Assembly: GCF_036327755.1 (NCBI RefSeq)
Contig: NZ_CP109596.1
Span: forward strand, 7,068,001-7,132,000
Reading direction: 5' to 3'
DNA: 64,000 bases
From: Nocardia sp. NBC_01503
GTDB lineage: Bacteria; Actinomycetota; Actinomycetes; Mycobacteriales; Mycobacteriaceae
A program made the position numbers and the translations under genes. Below are positions 55,942 through 64,000 of this stretch, piece by piece; the first letter of the stretch is position 1, and the number at the start of each line of letters is the position of its first letter. Below the pieces are notes generated by a model. The model worked only from the letters and a program-made list of their open reading frames with translations, was not told where the DNA came from and ran no database searches.

Positions 55942-57702
55942 CTACAGGTACTGGCCGGTATTCGACTCGGTGTCGATGGCCCGGCTGGCGGAGGCGTTCT
56001 TGCCCGTCACCAGCGTGCGGATGTACACGATCCGCTCGCCCTTCTTGCCCGAGATACGAGCCCAGTCATCCGGGTTCGTGGTGTTGGGCAGGTCCTCGTT
56101 CTCAGCGAACTCGTCCACGATGGAGTCGTAGAGATGCTGAATGCGCAGACCGGGATTGCCCGACTCGAGCACCGACTTGATGGCGTACTTCTTGGACCGG
56201 TCCACGATGTTCTGGATCATGGCGCCGGAGTTGAAGTCCTTGAAGTACAGGACTTCCTTGTCACCATTGGCGTAGGTGACCTCCAGGAAGCGGTTGTCCT
56301 CGCTCTCGGCGTACATGCGATCCACGACCCGCTCGATCATGGCCTTCACGCACTTGGCGCGCTCACCGTCGAATTCGGCGAGATCGTCCGCGTGCAGGGG
56401 CAGCGTCTCGGTGAGGTACTTCGAGAAGATGTCCTGTGCCGCTTCGGCATCGGGCCGCTCGATCTTGATCTTCACGTCCAGGCGGCCGGGCCGCAGGATG
56501 GCCGGGTCGATCATATCCTCGCGGTTGGAGGCGCCGATGACGATGACGTTCTCCAGGCCCTCGACGCCGTCGATCTCCGAGAGCAGCTGCGGCACAACGG
56601 TTGTCTCCACATCGGAGGAGACACCCGAACCACGGGTGCGGAAGATCGAATCCATCTCGTCGAAGAACACGATCACGGGAGTGCCCTCGGAGGCCTTCTC
56701 ACGAGCCCGCTGGAAGATGATCCGAATATGACGCTCGGTCTCACCGACGAACTTGTTCAGCAGCTCCGGGCCCTTGATGTTCAGGAAGAACGACTTGGCT
56801 TCCTTGGCATCCTCACCGCGCGCCTCGGCGATCTTCTTGGCGAGCGAATTGGCAACGGCCTTGGCGATCAACGTCTTACCGCAACCGGGGGGACCGTAGA
56901 GCAGCACACCCTTGGGCGGCCGCAGCGCGTACTCGCGGAACAGATCCTTGTGCAGGAACGGCAGTTCCACCGCATCGCGGATCTGCTCGATCTGGCGCGA
57001 GAGGCCACCGATGTCGTGGTAGTCGACATCGGGGACTTCCTCGAGCACGAGGTCTTCGACCTCGGCCTTGGGAATCCGCTCGAAGGCGAAGCCGGCCTTG
57101 GTGTCGACCAGCAGCGAATCACCCGGGCGCAGTTTGCGAATGGGGCGATCCGGATCCTCCATATCGTCCACGTCGACGAGCGCGGAGAGCGGACCCGAGA
57201 GCCACACCACTCGCTCCTCGTCGGCATGGCCGACCACCAGAGCTCGACGTCCGTCGTCGAGAATTTCGCGCAGCGTGCCGATTTCACCGATTTGGTCGAA
57301 ACGACCAGCCTCGACGACGGTCAGTGCCTCATTGAGACGCACGGTTTGACCGTAGATGAGGGTGGAGGTGTCGATATTCGGCGAGCACGTCAAGCGCATC
57401 TTGCGTCCTGAGGTGAAGACGTCGACCGTCTGATCGTCATATACACCAAGCAGAACGCCGTAACCGCTCGGTGGTTGACCGAGGCGGTCCACTTCCTCGC
57501 GTAGCGCGACAAGCTGCTGGCGCGCTTCCTTGAGAGTGTCCATGAGTTTGGTGTTGCGAATCGTCAGCGAATCTACGCGCGCTTCCAATTCCCGTGAGCG
57601 ATCCGGCGAGTCGGCGAGTTGCCTCCGGAGTGCAGCCGCCTCGGCACGTACCGCCTCGAGTTCCCTCCAGGCTGCCGAATCCGAATGTTCGTTGGGGCTC
57701 AT
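55942..57702 (-). CDS. mpa: Proteasome-associated AAA+ ATPase Mpa/ARC
   Basis: 586 residues. A coiled coil (about 10-75) captures Pup, and two OB folds (about 80-210) follow. The AAA domain has Walker A GPPGCGKT at 270-277 and Walker B VIVFFDEM at 343-350. The C-terminus GQYL provides the penultimate Tyr that docks into the PrcA ring. It unfolds pupylated proteins for the 20S core. It is isolated from dop by about 38 kb, unlike in M. tuberculosis. Confidence 0.97.
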   Translation of the reverse strand: MSPNEHSDSAAWRELEAVRAEAAALRRQLADSPDRSRELEARVDSLTIRNTKLMDTLKEARQQLVALREEVDRLGQPPSGYGVLLGVYDDQTVDVFTSGRKMRLTCSPNIDTSTLIYGQTVRLNEALTVVEAGRFDQIGEIGTLREILDDGRRALVVGHADEERVVWLSGPLSALVDVDDMEDPDRPIRKLRPGDSLLVDTKAGFAFERIPKAEVEDLVLEEVPDVDYHDIGGLSRQIEQIRDAVELPFLHKDLFREYALRPPKGVLLYGPPGCGKTLIAKAVANSLAKKIAEARGEDAKEAKSFFLNIKGPELLNKFVGETERHIRIIFQRAREKASEGTPVIVFFDEMDSIFRTRGSGVSSDVETTVVPQLLSEIDGVEGLENVIVIGASNREDMIDPAILRPGRLDVKIKIERPDAEAAQDIFSKYLTETLPLHADDLAEFDGERAKCVKAMIERVVDRMYAESEDNRFLEVTYANGDKEVLYFKDFNSGAMIQNIVDRSKKYAIKSVLESGNPGLRIQHLYDSIVDEFAENEDLPNTTNPDDWARISGKKGERIVYIRTLVTGKNASASRAIDTESNTGQYL

Positions 57703-57817
57703 GATGCTGCTCCTCCCAGTCCCGGTCTATCAACGCTACCGGGCGATAACCGTTCTCGCTTTCCGACATGGTTTCGTCGTGATCACATCTAGGCTGCGGC
57801 CGACGGACCGGACGAAC

Positions 57818-57860
57818 ATGTTAGCCTGCCCTAACATATTTCCGGCGAGTTAATCGCCGG
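57818..57860 (+). promoter_or_regulatory. Two dyads upstream of the MTB12-like lipoprotein gene
   Basis: ATGTTAG-N6-CTAACAT (57818-57837) contains a 14-bp stretch matching 12 positions of the inner IdeR/DtxR iron box. A second dyad, CCGGCGA-N5-TCGCCGG, is at 57842-57860. Either could also affect the divergent mpa promoter. Confidence 0.4.
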
Positions 57861-57912
57861 CCGATCCGAAAGGCTGCCGTTGATGCTCCTTCCCACCAGT
57901 CGAACTTCTGGT

Positions 57913-58407
57913 ATGCGCAACGCCTCGCGGACGCTTCGTGTTTCCGTGGCTACCGTTGCGGCAGCCCTGGCCGTTACCGCCACTTTGGCTGGCTGCGGCT
58001 CGGATGACAAGAACTCGGCCGAGACGACCGCCAGCACTTCGGTCGGCGTGACCGCCGCGGCCGTCGCACCCGCGCCCACAGCCGAGCAGCTCCAGGGCAT
58101 TTTGACCGCCTTCGCCGATCCGGCCGAACCCGCTGCGGACAAGGCGAAATTGGTGGTCGACGGGGATAAGCGGATCGCGCTCATCGACACCATGAATCAG
58201 GGGCTCGCGCATTACGCGGTGTCGTTCACCGTGGGCGAGATCAAGACGACCGGCGATAAGGCCGAGGCCAAGGTTTCGGTGGTCTCCCCGCACGGCACCA
58301 TGCCCGATGTGCCGATGTCCTTCCAGTACGTGGACGGCACCTGGAAGCTCGCCGACTCCGGCGCCTGCACCATTCTCGGTATGGCGCGCGCCGCCTGCCA
58401 GCCGTAA
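57913..58407 (+). CDS. MTB12-like lipoprotein
   Basis: 164 residues with a lipoprotein signal peptide and lipobox LAGC (Cys28). The C-terminal domain is the low-molecular-weight antigen MTB12 (CFP-2) type: TAEQLQGILTAFADPAEPAADKAKLV, SPHGTMPDVPMSFQYVDG and ACTILGMA. Function is unknown. ATG 57913 (MRNASRT) gives the cleanest signal peptide; TTG 57880 and ATG 57883 are also in frame. It is followed 39 bp later by a paralogue. Confidence 0.85.
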   Translation: MRNASRTLRVSVATVAAALAVTATLAGCGSDDKNSAETTASTSVGVTAAAVAPAPTAEQLQGILTAFADPAEPAADKAKLVVDGDKRIALIDTMNQGLAHYAVSFTVGEIKTTGDKAEAKVSVVSPHGTMPDVPMSFQYVDGTWKLADSGACTILGMARAACQP

Positions 58408-58446
58408 TAGCAGAACTCTCTGATCGCACGAAAGGCTTTTCCGCTC

Positions 58447-58872
58447 ATGCTCGCTCACTCCGCCCGCATCACCCTGGCCGCCCTCGGCGCGACCATCGCG
58501 CTCACCTCCGGTGCGGGCCTGGCCCACGCCGACGCGCCCGCGCCCTCGCCGGAGGAGTTGCAGTCCACCCTCGACCGCTTCGTCGATCCCACCGTCGCCA
58601 CGGTGGACAAGGAGCAGCTCATGGTGAGCGGTGAGCGGCGCGCGAGCAATATCGACACCATGACCTCGAAGCTGGGCAACTACGGCAAGATCGGCTTCGG
58701 TGTCTCGAACATCCAGGTCGACGGCGACAATGCCAATGCCTCGGTCGCCATCATCTCCCCGCACGGCACCATGCCGGGCGTGCCGATGTCGTGGCAGCAC
58801 ACCGCCGCGGGCTGGCAACTCTCGGAGAACACCGGCTGCACCATCCTGTCGATGGGCCGTGCCCCCTGCTGA
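58447..58872 (+). CDS. MTB12-like secreted protein
   Basis: 141 residues with a cleavable signal peptide (MLAHSARITLAALGATIAL, cut near AHADAP), unlike its lipidated neighbour. The MTB12 domain has PEELQSTLDRFVDPTVATVDKEQLM, SPHGTMPGVPMSWQHTA and GCTILSMGRAPC. The two tandem genes share domain and order and arose by duplication. An almost perfect 32-bp palindromic terminator follows. Confidence 0.85.
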   Translation: MLAHSARITLAALGATIALTSGAGLAHADAPAPSPEELQSTLDRFVDPTVATVDKEQLMVSGERRASNIDTMTSKLGNYGKIGFGVSNIQVDGDNANASVAIISPHGTMPGVPMSWQHTAAGWQLSENTGCTILSMGRAPC

Positions 58873-58909
58873 TATGCACGCGGTGCGATTTCGCACCTGA
58901 TGAAACGGG

Positions 58910-58941
58910 CGCGCCCCCTGCCGAATTCGGCAGGGGGCGCG
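58910..58941. terminator. 32-bp perfect palindrome terminator
   Basis: 16-bp arms (58910-58925 and 58926-58941) with no spacer; the loop must open from the central GAATTC. It lies between the convergent MTB12-like and trmI genes. Confidence 0.8.
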
Positions 58942-58954
58942 TTCTTGTCGGTGA

Positions 58955-60769
<1,815 letters not shown>

Positions 60770-60790
60770 CGCTCACTCGGCCCGGACGCA

Positions 60791-60824
60791 CCCGCGCCCG
60801 CTGCGAAATCGCAGCGGGCGCGGG
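60791..60824. terminator. Bidirectional terminator
   Basis: Perfect 16-bp GC-rich stem (60791-60806 with 60809-60824) and 2-nt loop between the convergent nuclease and hisG genes. Confidence 0.8.
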
Positions 60825-60842
60825 TATCGGAACTCGAACCGA

Positions 60843-61694
60843 CTAGAAGGCGCGGCAGGAGCGAATGTCGGTGGCCAGGATGGCCTTGGCGCCGAGGTCG
60901 GCGAGCTTGTCCATCAGCTCGTTGCCGTTCTTACGCGGGACCAGGGCGCGCACGGCGACCCACTCCGGATCGGTCAGCGGGGAGACGGTCGGCGACTCCA
61001 GGCCGGGGGTGATCTCGACGGCGGCCTCGAGCAGCGACTTGGGGCAGTCGTAGTCGAGCATCAGGTACTGCTGGGCGAAGACGACACCCTGGATGCGGGC
61101 GACCAACTGGTTGCGGGCCTTGTTGTGCTGATCGGCGCCCTTGGCCTCGATGAGCACGCCCTCGGAGTCGACGAGCGATTCACCGAAGGCGACCAGATTG
61201 TGCTGGCGCAGGGTGCGGCCGGAGCCGACCACATCGGCGATGGCATCGGCGACACCGAGCTGAATGGAGATCTCGACCGCGCCGTCGAGGCGGATGACCT
61301 CGGCTTCGATGCCCCGGGCCTTCAGATCGGTCAGGACCAGGTTGGGGTACGAGGTGGCGATGCGCTTGTCGTAGAGGTCCTCGACCTTCCATTCGCGCCC
61401 CGCGGGGGCGGCATAGCGGAAGGTGGAGCCGCCGAAGCCCAGGGCCAGGCGTTCCTGAACGGGCGCACCGGAATCCAATGCGAGGTCGCGACCGGTGATG
61501 CCGAGGTCGAGCTCACCGGAGCCGACGTAGATGGCAATGTCCTTGGGGCGCAGGAAGAAGAACTCGACCTGGTTGACCGGATCCAGCACGGTCAGGTCGC
61601 GGGCATCCTTGCGACCGCGGTATCCGGCCTCGCCGAGGATGGCCACGGCCATCTCCGACAGCGAGCCCTTATTTGGGACGGCGACGCGAAGCAT
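60843..61694 (-). CDS. hisG: ATP phosphoribosyltransferase (long form)
   Basis: 283 residues, the homohexameric long form. It catalyses the first step of histidine synthesis from ATP and PRPP. It starts [15 protein letters not shown] and has [19 protein letters not shown] and [15 protein letters not shown], with the PRPP loop at about 150-160. The C-terminal 80 residues form the ACT-like histidine-sensing domain ([29 protein letters not shown]). It is downstream of hisE on the same strand, 87 bp away. Confidence 0.95.
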   Translation of the reverse strand: MLRVAVPNKGSLSEMAVAILGEAGYRGRKDARDLTVLDPVNQVEFFFLRPKDIAIYVGSGELDLGITGRDLALDSGAPVQERLALGFGGSTFRYAAPAGREWKVEDLYDKRIATSYPNLVLTDLKARGIEAEVIRLDGAVEISIQLGVADAIADVVGSGRTLRQHNLVAFGESLVDSEGVLIEAKGADQHNKARNQLVARIQGVVFAQQYLMLDYDCPKSLLEAAVEITPGLESPTVSPLTDPEWVAVRALVPRKNGNELMDKLADLGAKAILATDIRSCRAF

Positions 61695-61781
61695 AGATGT
61701 TCCTTTCGGGACGGGTGGGGGGACGTGAGGACAGTGGACGCGGGGTCATCGGCCGCACGGGCTGTGCGGTGAAACGGCGCA

Positions 61782-62045
61782 TCACAGATGTCGGTACACG
61801 TCTTCGAGCCGCAGACCGCGGCCCACCATCAGCACCTGAACCCAATAGAGCAGCTGGGAGATCTCCTCCGACAGCGACTCATCGCTCTCATGCTCCGCGG
61901 CCAGCCATACCTCGCCGGCCTCCTCCAACACCTTCTTGCCCTGCGCGTGTACACCGGCGTCCAAAGCGGCGACGGTTCCTGACCCATCGGGTCGGTTGAC
62001 AGCACGATCCTGTAGCTCGGCGAACAGGGCTTCGAAAGACTTCAC
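61782..62045 (-). CDS. hisE: Phosphoribosyl-ATP pyrophosphatase
   Basis: 87-residue all-alpha MazG-like enzyme for the second step of histidine synthesis. The metal-binding pattern is visible in [37 protein letters not shown] (Glu/Glu/Asp helices). GTG 62045 gives the usual [10 protein letters not shown] start. It is the first gene of a hisE-hisG pair, as in M. tuberculosis Rv2122c-Rv2121c. Confidence 0.95.
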   Translation of the reverse strand: MKSFEALFAELQDRAVNRPDGSGTVAALDAGVHAQGKKVLEEAGEVWLAAEHESDESLSEEISQLLYWVQVLMVGRGLRLEDVYRHL

Positions 62046-62105
62046 GGTGAGTCATTGTTCCAGACCCCGGCATCCGCCCTGCAAAGTCCCCGGTCCGGAC
62101 GGTGC

Positions 62106-62127
62106 GCCCGCGCGTGCACGCGCGGGC
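62106..62127 (-). terminator. 22-bp perfect palindrome downstream of terD-like gene
   Basis: GCCCGCGCGTG followed by its exact complement, 31 bp past the TerD stop. It probably ends the TerD transcript before hisE. Confidence 0.6.
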
Positions 62128-62158
62128 GCGGGCCCCACTCCCTGGAACGAATCCCAGG

Positions 62159-62749
62159 TCAGGCCATGGCGAATCGGAGCAGCGCCTGCATATCGCCCTG
62201 CTTCACTTTGCCTTTGCGGTCCAGGACCTCGAGCTGCCAGGCCGGGCCGCTGCGGAAGGCCCGGGCGATGGCATTGGCATTGTCGGCACCGAGCAGGGAC
62301 GGCCAGATATCGGCCACCTGCTGGGTGGTCCCGCCGGTGGCGTCGTAGATCTTGAACGAGACGTTGTTGGCCTTCTCGAAGCTGCTGCCCTTCTTGAAGG
62401 CGGCCGCGACGAAGATGATCGAGTCGATGGCGGGCGGCACCGTGGCGAAGGTGACGTGCACGGTCTCATCGTCGCCGGAGGCCGCACCGGTCTGTTCGTC
62501 GCCGGTGTGCTGCACCGAACCGTTGCCGAACGGGTCGAGGGAGTCCAGGCCGGCGAAGCGCACGGGTTCGCTGCCCTGCATGAGTACTGCGATCAGATCC
62601 AGATCGACGCCCTTCTTGCGGCGTGCGATACCGAGTAGTCCACCACTGCTTCCGGCTGACGGATCCCAGCTCACCCCGACACTCATCTTGGTGATGCCGC
62701 CGAGATCCGCTGCGCCGTCTTCTTTCTTGAGCGTAATCACGATTGTCAC
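62159..62749 (-). CDS. TerD family protein
   Basis: 196 residues of the TerD/TerZ fold. It has ITKMSVGVSWDP, LDLIAVLMQGSEPVRF, a GDDETVHVTFATVPPAIDSIIFVAAAF segment with the acidic Ca-binding pattern, and ALLRFAMA at the end. TerD proteins bind calcium and are linked to tellurite and envelope stress. No terB/terC-like genes are nearby. It lies 38 bp downstream of the acyltransferase gene on the same strand. Confidence 0.88.
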   Translation of the reverse strand: MTIVITLKKEDGAADLGGITKMSVGVSWDPSAGSSGGLLGIARRKKGVDLDLIAVLMQGSEPVRFAGLDSLDPFGNGSVQHTGDEQTGAASGDDETVHVTFATVPPAIDSIIFVAAAFKKGSSFEKANNVSFKIYDATGGTTQQVADIWPSLLGADNANAIARAFRSGPAWQLEVLDRKGKVKQGDMQALLRFAMA

Positions 62750-62787
62750 GTTACCGACAAATCAGACAGCAGTGGTGGACTCGAATC

Positions 62788-64000
62788 TCATCCGGCCAGC
62801 AAGTTCTCCAACTCCGCTGCGGCCGTTCGCAGTTGCGCCGCGAAATCGTGCATCTGCTGCGCAACGGATTTGGGGGTGGCCAGGTAGAGGTTCCAGCGAT
62901 CGGGCAGCAGCACATAGGCGATGCCGATACAGGTCGGGCTGGTGGAGCCGAAACCGAAGTACTGGATATTCACCGAGGGCGCGGAGCTGGTGCTCAGGAA
63001 ATCGTCGCGGGCGATCCGCCAGCCCGGACTGTCGTAGAACGCCATCGGCGCTGTGGCGCCGAGCTTGTCACCGCGCCGCCCCTGGATCATCTGCAACTCC
63101 CAGAGGTGTTGCTCGGGAGCCTCACCGCGCTGACACTCCTGCGCCCGCCGCACATGCGCGGTGGCGGCCGCCCGCACGGCCTCCCGCTTGCGGTCGTCAT
63201 TGGCGGCCGGATTCTCCATGGCGGCAATGAATTCCAGAATCTCCGGGGTCACCACGCGCATGGCCTCGGTGCGGCCGTTACGGAACTGCCGGGTGGCGAT
63301 GGATTCATAGGTGGCCCCGGTGAGCCCCTTGCTGCGCTTGTGCGCGAGCTGATAGCTCAACTGCGCGAACGCATCCGGGGAGATACCCAGGGTCTTGATA
63401 TGCGAGGTGCCGAAGTCGAACGACACCGTACTCGTGGCATTGTCCAACTCGTACTGCGCGAAAGCCGCTGCCGCGGCGGCCGTTCGGGACTTCTGCGTGT
63501 CATCGAGGACGAATTCGATGGGCTCGGAGGCGGGCAGCCCCTGCGGCTGCGCACCCGATCGCGCGGCATGCTCAGCGACCGGGGTCTCCAGCAGCGCGTC
63601 GACGAAGGACAGGATGGTGGTGCCGTCCAGCCCGCAGTGCTCGATATTGATTCCGGCCTGGCCGTCGGCGAAGACGATGAACGACACCGCCTTGTCGAAC
63701 CAGCGATTCCCGCTGTCCCCGTGCAGGAGTTGATCACACGCGTGCAGGGTGTCACGCGGGGTGAAATCCTCCAGGCAGAGACAGAACAGCGCGGTTTCGA
63801 CGGTATCGAAGGCGGCGGCGTTGGTCGTGCGCAGTTGCTCGTACAGCGGAGCCCAGTCCTTACGGGCCAGGGTGGTCAGATGCCCGGCAGAGGCATTGAC
63901 CGGTGCGCGCCGCGCCCCGGCCTTCATCACCGCTTCCAGTCCGGCGGCCAGATCCTCGGGCGAGTACGGCGCACCGTTCGGCCCGAGCACGTCCATCCGA
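62788..64000 (-). CDS. Choline/carnitine O-acyltransferase family protein, 5' end outside window
   Basis: The C-terminal 400 or so residues of a carnitine/choline acyltransferase-fold protein. The catalytic His is in INIEHCGLDG, and DGTTILSFVD, STVSFDFGTSHIK and SVNIQYFGFGSTSPTCIGIAYVLL follow the family's CoA- and substrate-binding strands. The start lies beyond 64000. Bacterial members are few and their acceptor substrates are mostly unknown. Confidence 0.8.
   Translation of the reverse strand, partial: RMDVLGPNGAPYSPEDLAAGLEAVMKAGARRAPVNASAGHLTTLARKDWAPLYEQLRTTNAAAFDTVETALFCLCLEDFTPRDTLHACDQLLHGDSGNRWFDKAVSFIVFADGQAGINIEHCGLDGTTILSFVDALLETPVAEHAARSGAQPQGLPASEPIEFVLDDTQKSRTAAAAAAFAQYELDNATSTVSFDFGTSHIKTLGISPDAFAQLSYQLAHKRSKGLTGATYESIATRQFRNGRTEAMRVVTPEILEFIAAMENPAANDDRKREAVRAAATAHVRRAQECQRGEAPEQHLWELQMIQGRRGDKLGATAPMAFYDSPGWRIARDDFLSTSSAPSVNIQYFGFGSTSPTCIGIAYVLLPDRWNLYLATPKSVAQQMHDFAAQLRTAAAELENLLAG

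Overview
The window is 64 kb of high-GC actinobacterial chromosome, most likely from Nocardia or a close relative in the Mycobacteriales. The main evidence is a complete Pup-proteasome locus (pup, prcB, prcA, pafA, dop, mpa), several F420-type enzymes, MTB12-like antigens, and gene order that matches M. tuberculosis from about Rv2073c to Rv2122c. Family and synteny statements come from recalled knowledge of those proteins; no database search was run.

Left part (1-17.4 kb): a conserved backbone. It holds a truncated SDR (Rv2073c-like), an F420 biliverdin-reductase-like protein (Rv2074-like), an M24 peptidase, a 5'-3' exonuclease, a DUF4333 membrane protein, helY, tatC, tatA, a ketopantoate-reductase-like gene inserted between tatA and pafC, pafC, pafB, pafA, prcA, prcB, pup and dop. 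Most genes are on the minus strand; several neighbours overlap by 4 bp (ATGA).

Middle part (17.5-55.9 kb): about 38 kb of accessory genes between dop and mpa, which are only about two genes apart in M. tuberculosis. It contains small oxidoreductase units paired with TetR regulators (FAD monooxygenase; AurF-like diiron oxygenase plus DUF4873; Ddn-like nitroreductase). A glutamine synthetase / acyl-CoA ligase / PucR regulator / CocE-like hydrolase group follows, then two paralogous family-39 glycosyltransferases bracketing a set of housekeeping and stress genes. A seven-gene minus-strand operon (43.9-51.0 kb) encodes a beta-ureidopropionase-like amidohydrolase, dihydropyrimidinase, an F420-type LLM oxidoreductase and an NMT1/THI5-type ABC importer, controlled by a divergent MocR-type regulator. 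Two secreted proteins and an ABC exporter with a divergent MarR regulator close this part.

Right part (55.9-64 kb): the backbone resumes with mpa, two tandem MTB12-like genes, trmI, a RecB-type nuclease, hisG, hisE, a TerD protein and a truncated carnitine/choline acyltransferase.

The most notable signals outside plain coding sequence are: (i) an identically spaced 78-bp promoter module in front of both the acyl-CoA ligase and the CocE-like gene, flanking the PucR regulator; (ii) a 27-residue amphipathic micro-ORF with a strong ribosome-binding site and its own terminator; (iii) paired operators in four divergent regulator/target promoters; and (iv) a long interrupted stem-loop between pafA and prcA. 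No rRNA, tRNA, CRISPR array, insertion sequence or prophage was seen.
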